The position numbers and the translations under genes are program-made. Below are positions 52,890 through 61,991 of a DNA stretch of 64,000 nt, piece after piece (within the stretch, counting starts at the first letter, position 1; every line of letters starts with the position of its first letter). The notes beneath the pieces are model-generated. The model was not told the origin of the DNA, did no database searches, and was given only the letters and a program-made list of their open reading frames with translations. The DNA is from a candidate division LCP-89 bacterium B3_LCP (GTDB lineage Bacteria; Electryoneota; B3-LCP), in contig NJBN01000001.1 in NCBI GenBank assembly GCA_005223185.1, positions 373,210 through 437,209 of the forward strand, given 5' to 3'.

Positions 52890-53422
52890 GTAGAGTCATA
52901 TTAGGAAGCCGGTGTCAGATAGAGCATATTCGGTTATGATGAGTTGAAATAATAGTAGCGGGAAGCATGAGCCTTTTGCTCATATAATGCGAATCAGGTT
53001 TGGATGCAGCACTGACACTTTGAAAAGCAACGGTTACGGCATCGGTTCTAATACCGACTCTCAACAATGGGACGATGACGGTGCGAGAATTGCAACTCGC
53101 TTATTTGCCCACCCCACACTGTTAATCTATCTGGGCGCACCGTTATCGTCCCGTCCATTTAATGTAATTGCCTTCTTTCAAATCATTGATAATTGCTATT
53201 GGTAAGTTGCTGAACAGACTAATACGCAAGCGGGCGCCTGGGTCGAAATAATGCCATTTAGTATTGCTTTCCAGGCGTTTTTTTTTAAATATTTATAAGT
53301 TGATGTATCATGAGTTTCATATACTTTATGCCATCTTTCCATGGTGAAATCCAGCATCTTGACAGATGTATGTTTCGACCGATGATCGATTACAAAGTAA
53401 TTGTAAAAGCTTGAGAATTACT
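52890..53422. other. Intergenic region with no confident gene
   Basis: About 530 bases before the hybrid kinase. It contains short internal repeats ('cggttacggcatcggttctaataccgac') and an inverted 'gcgagaattgcaactcgc' (about 53083-53100). A 72-codon frame at 52987-53205 lacks a ribosome site and any familiar motif and is rejected. No tRNA or known riboswitch is seen. Confidence 0.5.
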
Positions 53423-56053
53423 ATGAGCACAACGAAAAAACCTTTTCGGGAACCTGACCACTTCGAGGGGACCGCCAGCGTTTTAAACTCGTTGTCAATA
53501 CCCGTCTTCATTAGCGATTTGAATGGTACCATTCAACTTGCCAACAAAGCGGCTTGTGAATGCTCAATTTCACTGGATACAACCGAATGTATCGGTGAAA
53601 AGTGTTATGAAGTATTGAGACTAAAAGAATGTCCTCATAAGAAGTGCGCCGTAAAAGGGCGACGAAAAGTTAAAAAAACAGGTAGCATAGAAACAGAAGC
53701 AATTGAAGAGTGTAACAACCTTAATTTAAGCTGGGATTGCACACCCCTGACCAACGCTGATGGAAGTGTCTGGGGAATGATGACCCAGGGGATAGTTCCT
53801 GCAGGTGATGGGCAGGAAATTAAAAAATATGAAAACATCTCCCGGCGGCAAGCTGATGAGTTTGAAAAATTATCCCAGCAGCTATCCGGTATTCTTAAGA
53901 AAGTCGAAGGCAAGATTCCTGCTGATGACACAAAAATCATAATAGAGGATCCATCCGATTTAGATCTGGAAATAATCCCTACCGAGCCTGAGGACATACC
54001 TGACTATGAAGTATCTACAATAAACCAGCAGCTTGAAGATACCATACGGTACGCTCGGGAAATGACTATTCAAGCTGAAATGTCCAACTCAATGAAGAGC
54101 GAATTTCTGGCTAATATGAGTCATGAAATCAGAACCCCGCTTAACGGTATCTTAGGATTTGCCCAGCTTCTTTTGGGAGATGAGGATTTAAACGGTGAAC
54201 AGCGTGACTACGTAGAGACAATCTACACCAGCGGTAATTCGCTATTAAGCGTCATCAACGATATTCTGGACTTCTCCAAGATTGAAGCGGGGAAACTGGA
54301 TCTGGAAATCATTGATTTTGATCTAAGTGTAACCATTAAAGATATCTCTGATCTGTTGTCAAGAAAAGCTAATGAAAAGCACATCGAACTGATCAGCTTT
54401 ATTCATCCTGACGTTCCCATACTGCTGCAGGGCGATCCTGGAAGACTCCGCCAGGTTCTCACAAACATCTTAGACAATGCTGTCAAATTCACCGAAAAAG
54501 GTGAAGTAACCCTGCAGGTTGATCTAGCGGAAAGAGAACATAATGACGTTATCTTACGTTTTGAAGTTAAAGATACAGGCATAGGCATTCCTGCAGATCA
54601 ACTGGCATTTATCTTCGATAGCTTCACGCAGGCGGACGGCGCCAGCACCAGGAAATATGGCGGTACCGGTCTGGGATTGACAATTTGTCGTAAATTGGCG
54701 GAATTGATGGGGGGAGAAATTAGCGCGGACAGTGAGCCCGGCAAAGGCAGTGTTTTCAGCTTTACGGTACAGTTACACATGCAGGATTCATCTGATCAAC
54801 TGATGGATCTACCTTCACTTCCCCAACTGCACGACCTGCCGGTTCTCATCGTTGATGACAATGAAACCAACCGCAAGTTTTTTGGAAAAATGTTTTCTAA
54901 TTGGCGCATGAAGCCCACTCTCGCAGAAAGCGGGGAAAAAGCTTTGGAATTGATGCAATTGTCAGCAGACGCACAACCCTCTTATTCCCTGATAATAATT
55001 GACGCTCACATGCCTGTCATGGATGGGTTTGAATTGACCAGGCAAATCAGGCAACGTAAAGAGTGGTCTGATGTACCTGTTATCATGCTCACTTCTGCGG
55101 GTGTGCGCGGAGATGCAGCTCTTTGTAAAGAACTGGGTGTTAGCGGTTATCTACCGAAACCGGTCAAACAGTCCGACCTTTTAGACGCCGTTATGATGGC
55201 ACTGGATAAGCCGTTGAAAGGAGGAGACAAGCACGAACTGGTTACAACCTACACACTCCAGGAACGAAGAAGAAGGCTTCAGATTCTAGTGGCGGAGGAC
55301 AATAAAGTCAACCAGCGTCTGGCTTCACAGTTTCTTGCGAAACTCGGTCATTCGCCGATAATCGCCAATAACGGCAGGGAAGCCCTGGAGATGTTTGAAA
55401 GGGCTGGAAAAGATCAATTTGACCTTATATTCATGGATGTGCAGATGCCTGAGATGAATGGCTTCGAGGCAACCGCAGCCATCAGGCAGATATTGCAGAA
55501 ATGGGATAGGCACGTTCCCATCGTGGCGATGACGGCTCATGCTATGAAGGGGGATCGCGAACGCTGCCTCGAAGCCGGAATGGATACTTATTTATCTAAA
55601 CCGATACAGCTACAGGAACTGAATAAAATAATTGAGGAAACGATGATATTAGCACCAGCTGACAATGATCTGAATGCCTCCTCTAAAGGACCCGAGGAGA
55701 AAGACATGAGCATGTCATTTGACCTGAATGTCGCGCTCACGCAGGTGGAAGGCGACCGGGAACTTTTAGAGGAGTTGATTGACATTTTCAAATCCGATTC
55801 GGAAGAATTGTTGGATAATATCAGGCAAGCCGTAGATAACGAAGATGCGGATGCATTAACGCAATCCGCGCATTCCCTGAAGGGTTCAGTTAGTAACTTC
55901 GGAGCGAAGCCCGCCCAGGAAGCTGCCCTGAAACTGGAAACTATGGGGCGTACCGACGACCTGACTGGTGCCGAGGAAGCCTTTGACGAACTGGAGCAGA
56001 AGATAGGGCAGTTATGCCAGGAATTTGATAAGTTGCAGCAACCGGTCGGATAA
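53423..56053 (+). CDS. Hybrid sensor histidine kinase with PAS, two receivers and HPt (BarA-like)
   Basis: An 876-residue soluble kinase. I start at ATG 53423 ([16 protein letters not shown]); an ATG at 53366 would add 19 residues. Residues 25-125 are a PAS domain with a distinctive Cys set ([21 protein letters not shown]). HisKA has His234 in [17 protein letters not shown]. The ATPase motifs are [24 protein letters not shown] and [14 protein letters not shown]. Receiver 1 is [14 protein letters not shown] with [13 protein letters not shown], and receiver 2 is [13 protein letters not shown] with [13 protein letters not shown]. The C-terminal HPt has [15 protein letters not shown]. It is a complete phosphorelay in one protein. 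Its output regulator is not adjacent. Confidence 0.93.
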   Translation: MSTTKKPFREPDHFEGTASVLNSLSIPVFISDLNGTIQLANKAACECSISLDTTECIGEKCYEVLRLKECPHKKCAVKGRRKVKKTGSIETEAIEECNNLNLSWDCTPLTNADGSVWGMMTQGIVPAGDGQEIKKYENISRRQADEFEKLSQQLSGILKKVEGKIPADDTKIIIEDPSDLDLEIIPTEPEDIPDYEVSTINQQLEDTIRYAREMTIQAEMSNSMKSEFLANMSHEIRTPLNGILGFAQLLLGDEDLNGEQRDYVETIYTSGNSLLSVINDILDFSKIEAGKLDLEIIDFDLSVTIKDISDLLSRKANEKHIELISFIHPDVPILLQGDPGRLRQVLTNILDNAVKFTEKGEVTLQVDLAEREHNDVILRFEVKDTGIGIPADQLAFIFDSFTQADGASTRKYGGTGLGLTICRKLAELMGGEISADSEPGKGSVFSFTVQLHMQDSSDQLMDLPSLPQLHDLPVLIVDDNETNRKFFGKMFSNWRMKPTLAESGEKALELMQLSADAQPSYSLIIIDAHMPVMDGFELTRQIRQRKEWSDVPVIMLTSAGVRGDAALCKELGVSGYLPKPVKQSDLLDAVMMALDKPLKGGDKHELVTTYTLQERRRRLQILVAEDNKVNQRLASQFLAKLGHSPIIANNGREALEMFERAGKDQFDLIFMDVQMPEMNGFEATAAIRQILQKWDRHVPIVAMTAHAMKGDRERCLEAGMDTYLSKPIQLQELNKIIEETMILAPADNDLNASSKGPEEKDMSMSFDLNVALTQVEGDRELLEELIDIFKSDSEELLDNIRQAVDNEDADALTQSAHSLKGSVSNFGAKPAQEAALKLETMGRTDDLTGAEEAFDELEQKIGQLCQEFDKLQQPVG

Positions 56054-56077
56054 TCACTTGCCCTTTCCTATCTAAAA

Positions 56078-57847
56078 ATGAATCCCAGCAAGAAATTAGT
56101 TAATAAAAGCTCCAAACCAGGCGGAGATATAAGCATCTCACCCAAGGGTGAGAACGATTGGGAAGTGTGTATTCTCTTCTCCTCTGTTGAGGCGTCCGAA
56201 CAGAGGATGTTGGAACGCCTGCGTGAAGCTAAAGACCTGATCGTAAGGGATTACAATGTCTCTGTAGAGCGTTTAGAGCTTTTAGAAGTTTTAAATAGGT
56301 CTCAGACCACTGAAGGTTTTGAAGTTACCATCTCGATAGGAAAGATAGACCTACCACAAGGCAAACCTGAAATCCTCGTTAAATCGCGCCGATCGCCCGC
56401 TGGGCAGCTCCTTAAGAACATGGCAGTCGAATTGAACCTGTTCCATCTGGATGAATCTGGCAAGCCTGTTACCGTTAAGCAAGTAATCAGTCAACTTGAG
56501 AGCAAGGAAATAGATTTACAGGTTTGCGATCTGGGAATCGTTCAGAATGCAGTAAATGAAGTTAATAAATATAGGAATTCAATACAAAAACTGCAGATTG
56601 CCTCAGGAGTTTTCCCGGATGAAGGCACTAATGCGGAAATGAAACTGGGCTTTGCTGCTGCACAAGAAGAAACTGATGATCTGTCCGGTCATTTTGAAAG
56701 CCGCAAAGTCAAGAAAGGCGATCTGATATGCCAGAAAATCCCACCCGGTTCTGGACATAAACCCGGTAAGGATGTCTTCGGCAACCGCATAGAACCTCTT
56801 GAGGGATTCGATTTCAATTTACTCGGAGGCGTGGGGACTAAACTTTCTGGTGATAGGTTAGAATTATTTGCGGATACTGACGGAGTTGCACGAGTATCTC
56901 AGATAACCGCTAAGGTAAAAACAACCGATGGAGAAAGGCAGATTCCCCAGAGTGTTTCAGTCAGTGTTAAGCAGGTAGTTAACGTAAAGGCAGAGTCGGT
57001 CAGCAACTTGGTCTTAGAAGATTCGGTAGAGATAGACGGGTCTATCGGCAGAGGCGTTGCTGTCACAACTCAGGGTGAAGTACTGCTGAAGGGGAACATG
57101 GGTAGTGGCGCGGTCGTCCGTGCCATTGAAGACGTTGTCATTACCGGTGAAGTGGATGGCGGTGAAATATCATCCGATAGTTCGATCTACAGCAATCATA
57201 ACGTAAGAGATACCAGAATCACCGCAGGCTTTGATGTTAACCTTAGCGGTGTTGTGGAAGGTTCCCGGATCACCGGGGAAGCCGTTAAATTGATCGAATC
57301 TCGCGGCGCTCATATCATCGCGGGCAGCAGAGTTGAGATCATGCGTGTCCGCAATGACTCCAAAGGTCAGCAAACTCGGATTCAGGTGGGGAATAAGCGT
57401 TTCTGTACCAATAAGCTTAACGAGAGTAAAAAAGCCGTCGCGGAACTGAGTGGATCATTGATGAAGATCTGCGACTTATTTGGTACCGATACCATTCTGC
57501 GACTTGACAGAACAAACGCTCAGTATATTTTTCTACAGTATCTTAAAAAAATTAGACTGGAAGGGAAATCGGTGTCAAAGAAAGCCGTGAACTCTATGCG
57601 GTCTCTTCTGGATGGTGTTAAACCACTAAAAACCATTATTGCTAAACGGTCAGAAGAGATCGAAAAATATAAAAAGAAGGCGGCAGAAGTAAGCGACACC
57701 CGGCCTCAAATCGCGATCACAGAACAGGCTTACGATCCTATCGAAATCATCGTTAATGAGAAGGCAGCCACTATCAAACCGTTTTCACGCCCGGTAATCA
57801 TCACTACTACAGACGACGGTGATATAAAGGCATCTCCATTTCGCTAA
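56078..57847 (+). CDS. FapA/DUF342 family protein
   Basis: A 589-residue protein. The DUF342 core begins around residue 165 (FAAAQEETDDLSGHFESRKVKKGDLICQKIPPGSGHKPGKDVFG). It continues into a right-handed beta-helix with polymer-like repeats (VEIDGSIGRGVAVTTQGEVLLKGNMGSGAVVRAIEDVVITGEVDGGEISSDSSIYSNHNVRDTRI). A coiled-coil/helical tail (KKAVAELSGSLMKICDLF ... KKKAAEVSDTRP) ends the protein. FapA-type proteins are polymerising cytosolic proteins linked to flagella, polarity and envelope processes. No flagellar gene is near. It follows the hybrid kinase by 24 bases, so the two are probably co-transcribed. Confidence 0.88.
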   Translation: MNPSKKLVNKSSKPGGDISISPKGENDWEVCILFSSVEASEQRMLERLREAKDLIVRDYNVSVERLELLEVLNRSQTTEGFEVTISIGKIDLPQGKPEILVKSRRSPAGQLLKNMAVELNLFHLDESGKPVTVKQVISQLESKEIDLQVCDLGIVQNAVNEVNKYRNSIQKLQIASGVFPDEGTNAEMKLGFAAAQEETDDLSGHFESRKVKKGDLICQKIPPGSGHKPGKDVFGNRIEPLEGFDFNLLGGVGTKLSGDRLELFADTDGVARVSQITAKVKTTDGERQIPQSVSVSVKQVVNVKAESVSNLVLEDSVEIDGSIGRGVAVTTQGEVLLKGNMGSGAVVRAIEDVVITGEVDGGEISSDSSIYSNHNVRDTRITAGFDVNLSGVVEGSRITGEAVKLIESRGAHIIAGSRVEIMRVRNDSKGQQTRIQVGNKRFCTNKLNESKKAVAELSGSLMKICDLFGTDTILRLDRTNAQYIFLQYLKKIRLEGKSVSKKAVNSMRSLLDGVKPLKTIIAKRSEEIEKYKKKAAEVSDTRPQIAITEQAYDPIEIIVNEKAATIKPFSRPVIITTTDDGDIKASPFR

Positions 57848-58078
57848 TCTGGCTTTCACTAACTATCACTCCTCACGGCGCATCTCACAATAAACAGTCA
57901 AACCGGTTCATTCTGTCTTTTACAAGTTCGCAGGCAATATCTCAATACGCAAGGATTTGCGCTTGCAAAAGTGGGAAAAATTTTGTATATTTAATGATGC
58001 GAAATTTCCCGCAGTAAAATGAACAACTGTAAGATCAGTTTACCCGCAAATAGAACCCGTTCAATCCGGAGAGGAACC

Positions 58079-61000
58079 ATGAATCGCACCATCTTATCAC
58101 TGTCCCTGATAATAGTATTAAGTTTGACGGCGGCAACTGCGTCTGCCAGTCGCACAACACAAATATACTATTTCGAAGAGCCGGAAGTCGTTACAGTAAA
58201 TGGACAGACCACCGTAATTATGGCTAATACCACCAATTGGGGCGACATCGGAGACCCACTGCTCCCTCAGGCGCCGGTGCAGCTTCTGCTGCCTCCGGGT
58301 GAAGAAGCGGCAAAAATCACTGTGAAAACGGCTCAAGCAGTCATCATCGGTGATGGTTACCGCATTCCCCATCGTCAGCAGCCTTACCGCCTATCTGAGG
58401 GACCAACAGATGGACTAACTCCGCGGAACGAGGGCGTCTATTCCACCAATAATCCTTTTCCGGTTGAGCGAAGCGGTAGATTACAGACGCAGTTCCTGTC
58501 CGGGCATAGTATTGCTTTCGCGGCGATTTTCCCGGTCAGTTACAGGCCGGTTTCAGGGGAACTTTCCTATTATCCTTGGATCGAAGTAACAGCGGAAAGC
58601 CAGCCGACTCGGAAAGCCCAGACGTCACATACCCAGCTCTTAAAGAGAACCAGATCTGTACAGGAGAGAGTGGCGGATCTCGTTCACAATCCTCACGCGG
58701 TTCCTGTATATGGACCTCAAGCACCGATGGATCCCGAAGGCTGGGATATGCTGCTAATTACCATCGAAGATTACGTCGATGATTACCAGGAATACGTCGA
58801 TTTCAAGAACAGTTGCGGTATCCTCACCACCGTTGTAACTGCCGAAGACATATACACCAGCTATCCCGGCGTCGATACTGCGGAGATGATTCGCAATTGT
58901 ATCATCGAATATTATACCACGTACGGAATTTCCTACGTATTCCTGTGTGGTGACGTTGACTGGGTATCGCACCGGGGATTATGGTGCATGGACGATCATA
59001 TCCCTGCCGACCTGTACTACGCCGGTCTGGATGGGAATTGGAACAATGACGGCGATGAGTATTGGGGCGAACCGGGAGAAGAAGACCTGACTGCGGAAGT
59101 ATTCGTTGGTAGATGCTGTGCAGATGCTGAGTTCATGATCGATAATGTTATCAACAAGCATCTGATGTATCAGACTGAGCCGGTTATTGGTGAAATTGAA
59201 ACCGGTCTGACTGTCGGAGAGGACCTGGGTTGGAATTCCTGGGGCTGGCAGTACCAGGAAGAGATACGCTTGGGAACCTCTAACTGGTATTATACAACTG
59301 TTGGATTTCCTAATCCTGCCTTGATAGACACCCTCTACGACCGTCCCGACTATTCATGGTCAGCGTATTATGATCTCATTCCCAAACTGAACACAGGACC
59401 GGCTTTAGTCAGTCATCTGGGTCACTGCAGTGAATACTACCTCATGAAGTTGAATTTAGGTATGATCAACGATTACAACTTCACTAACGATGGAATAAAT
59501 CATAATTTCTGGATTGGATATTCGCAAGGGTGTTATCCTGCTGCTTTCGACTATAATTATCCTGATTGCCTGGTGGAACAGTTCGTGGCGCTTCAACATG
59601 GTCCCATTGCTTATGTGGCAAACAGCCGTTATGGTTATGGGGATTACAACACCACTAATGGACCTTCACAGCATTTCAACAGGCAGTACATCGATGCCAT
59701 ATTCGCTGAAGACATCTCTCTGATAGGAATTACCAGTCAGGATTCTAAAGAGGACAACATCTGGATGGTGGGAGACAGTTTCATACGCTGGTGCTACTAT
59801 GAGCTAAACCTGTTCGGAGATCCCACTTTAGACTTCTGGACTTCCGAACCGGGAACGTTCTTACCCAACTATAGCTCCGTAGCTATAGTGGGTTCTCAGG
59901 TATTCGAAGTGAATGGCATTTCCGTTGAAGGCGCTTTGGTGACAATCTCACAGGATGGTGTTGTTCTGGGTATGGCAGAAACAAATGCTTCCGGCATTGC
60001 CACGGTAAACTTCTCAGCTCCCTTGATCGGTCAGGGTTTTATTGACCTGGTTATAACCGCTCATGATATGATACCCTACATGGATGTAGTCGAAATAATT
60101 GCTTCGGAGTATCCTTATATCATATATGCCTCCTGTGACATAGAGGACGAGATTATTGGCAACGGCAACGGACAGTTGGATTACAGTGAATCCGTCGAAT
60201 TGACGATGACCGTTGAAAATGTGGGCACCAACAGAGCTGGCAGTGTGGATCTCACTATCAGTTGTGAAGACCCGCTGATGTCCATCACCGATTCCACCGC
60301 TAATCTTCCAGGAATAGAAGGTGGAGCTTTGGGTACTGTGAACAATGCCTTCGCTCTGGAGATAGGACCGGACATTGAAGATGGTCATGCTTTTGCCTTC
60401 ACTTTAACAGCCACCGATGGCGATTCAGTCTGGACATCGCCCTTCTCAATCATAGGTCACGCGCCGGAAGTAGAATACGACCAGTTGGTGATTGAAGATC
60501 CGACGGGGAACTATGATAACCATCTGGATCCCGGCGAAACCGCTGATTTTCATATAGACGTTACCAATGAAGGTTCGGCGGACGCGCCCGAATTGGGAGC
60601 TGTTCTTAGCTGCGACGAACCGCTCATATCTATACCACAGAATACAGCCAACTTAGCAATACTGGAAGCAGGAGCGCAGACAACCCTGATTTTCGCTGAT
60701 TTATTAGCAGATGCGGAAGTCGGGCAGGGTGATACCGTTAATTTCCTGCTGGAAATATCAGCGCAGGGCGGATATACCTGTTCACATGAATTCTACATCG
60801 TGGTGGGCGACATCCGTTATGCGCCCGTAGGTCCAGATGCTTACGGCTATTATGCTTACGATAGCTACGATGGCACTGAAGCCCCCGTTTTCGACTGGGT
60901 GGAAATTGCGCCGGGCGCGGGTGGCGTCGGCATTGACCTGGAAATGGGTGAGTACCAGTTGGTCAGCCTGGAATTACCCTTCACGTTCAGCTATTATGGC

Positions 61001-61789
61001 GTGGATTATGATACTGTCAACGTTAGTTCAGATGGTTGGCTGTCCTTGGGAACACCATCGGTATTTCCACCTGCGAACTTTGCTATTCCGCACTTCACGC
61101 CACCCAATAACTTAGTGGCGGCTTTCTGGGATGCGACCCTGGATCCATCTTCCAGTGGGCAGGTATGTTGCTTCTATGATGAAGAGAATCATCGCTATAT
61201 AGCCGAATGGTGGGAAATACCACATTCCAGTTCACCATCCGATGCCGAAACGTTCCAGATCATCCTCTTCGATCCGGAATATTACCCAACCATCACCGGT
61301 GACGGAGAAATTCAGGTCAACTATCAGTCTTTAAGCTCTATGATTAGTAACTGCACAGTGGGCATCGAAAACAGCGATGGCACCGACGGCATTCAGTTCC
61401 TATACAATACCGTTTACAATCAGACGGCGATGCCTCTGGAAAATTCGTTTGCGTTAAAGTACACGACAGGCAGTGAAAATCAGACAACTGTCAATCCGGA
61501 AAGTAACGTTACGAAGTACATCCCCGCAGATTTCGGTTTGGGACAGAATCACCCCAACCCCTTCAACCCGTCAACTAATATAAGTTTCGCTCTACCGGAA
61601 GCCTCGCCGGTAACGCTGACTGTATTTAACCTGCAGGGCAGCGTTGTCACGGAACTCGTCAACGGCTGGCGGGACGCGGGTGTACACGAAGTTACCTTCG
61701 ATGCATCAAACCTGGCGTCCGGTCTCTACTTCTACCGCATCCAGGCTGGCAATTTCACCGGTGTGAAGAAAATGATGCTGGTGAAGTAG
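58079..61789 (+). CDS. Second gingipain-like C25 peptidase with type IX-like sorting domain
   Basis: A 1236-residue secreted protease. I use ATG 58079, which follows AGAGG and opens a signal peptide (MNRTILSLSLIIVLSLTAATASA); an ATG 60 bases earlier adds residues without signal-peptide character. The C25 catalytic His449 lies in LVSHLGHCSEY and Cys485 in WIGYSQGCYPAAFD. Beta-sandwich modules follow (IIGNGNGQLDYSESVELTMTVENVG; NYDNHLDPGETADFHIDVTNEG), then VSLELPFTFSYYGVDYDTVNVSSDGWLSLG. The sorting domain is HPNPFNPSTNISFALP ... DAGVHEVTFDAS ... SGLYFYRIQAG ... MMLVK. It is a clear paralogue of 42884. The GHG motif reads GHC here, a notable substitution next to the catalytic His. Confidence 0.9.
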   Translation: MNRTILSLSLIIVLSLTAATASASRTTQIYYFEEPEVVTVNGQTTVIMANTTNWGDIGDPLLPQAPVQLLLPPGEEAAKITVKTAQAVIIGDGYRIPHRQQPYRLSEGPTDGLTPRNEGVYSTNNPFPVERSGRLQTQFLSGHSIAFAAIFPVSYRPVSGELSYYPWIEVTAESQPTRKAQTSHTQLLKRTRSVQERVADLVHNPHAVPVYGPQAPMDPEGWDMLLITIEDYVDDYQEYVDFKNSCGILTTVVTAEDIYTSYPGVDTAEMIRNCIIEYYTTYGISYVFLCGDVDWVSHRGLWCMDDHIPADLYYAGLDGNWNNDGDEYWGEPGEEDLTAEVFVGRCCADAEFMIDNVINKHLMYQTEPVIGEIETGLTVGEDLGWNSWGWQYQEEIRLGTSNWYYTTVGFPNPALIDTLYDRPDYSWSAYYDLIPKLNTGPALVSHLGHCSEYYLMKLNLGMINDYNFTNDGINHNFWIGYSQGCYPAAFDYNYPDCLVEQFVALQHGPIAYVANSRYGYGDYNTTNGPSQHFNRQYIDAIFAEDISLIGITSQDSKEDNIWMVGDSFIRWCYYELNLFGDPTLDFWTSEPGTFLPNYSSVAIVGSQVFEVNGISVEGALVTISQDGVVLGMAETNASGIATVNFSAPLIGQGFIDLVITAHDMIPYMDVVEIIASEYPYIIYASCDIEDEIIGNGNGQLDYSESVELTMTVENVGTNRAGSVDLTISCEDPLMSITDSTANLPGIEGGALGTVNNAFALEIGPDIEDGHAFAFTLTATDGDSVWTSPFSIIGHAPEVEYDQLVIEDPTGNYDNHLDPGETADFHIDVTNEGSADAPELGAVLSCDEPLISIPQNTANLAILEAGAQTTLIFADLLADAEVGQGDTVNFLLEISAQGGYTCSHEFYIVVGDIRYAPVGPDAYGYYAYDSYDGTEAPVFDWVEIAPGAGGVGIDLEMGEYQLVSLELPFTFSYYGVDYDTVNVSSDGWLSLGTPSVFPPANFAIPHFTPPNNLVAAFWDATLDPSSSGQVCCFYDEENHRYIAEWWEIPHSSSPSDAETFQIILFDPEYYPTITGDGEIQVNYQSLSSMISNCTVGIENSDGTDGIQFLYNTVYNQTAMPLENSFALKYTTGSENQTTVNPESNVTKYIPADFGLGQNHPNPFNPSTNISFALPEASPVTLTVFNLQGSVVTELVNGWRDAGVHEVTFDASNLASGLYFYRIQAGNFTGVKKMMLVK

Positions 61790-61818
61790 CTACAAGCTGT
61801 AAGTAATATATTGTAGGG

Positions 61819-61844
61819 GCGGACCTGTGTGTCCGCCCTTTTCT
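61819..61844 (+). terminator. Hairpin terminator after the second C25 peptidase gene
   Basis: GGGCGGAC/GTCCGCCC (61819-61826 with 61833-61840), a six-base loop and then TTTT, 30 bases after the stop codon. The same repeat-type hairpin occurs at 38924. A second hairpin 'gtcccgcttgggcgggat' follows immediately. Confidence 0.65.
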
Positions 61845-61991
61845 CTTGTCCCGCTTGGGCGGGATGACCTGACGCCTTTTTTTACGCTTTTTTGAAAAAA
61901 TCACCTCGTTTTTATTTTTTGCTTGCTTTTGGCTTTTTTTATTCGTATATTATAGTATGTACAGACAATGGTAAAACAGACCGGAGTCATC

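Noticed and set aside
52987-53205. 72-codon open frame upstream of the hybrid kinase
   Set aside because: No ribosome site, no recognisable motif, and composition like the surrounding intergenic DNA.
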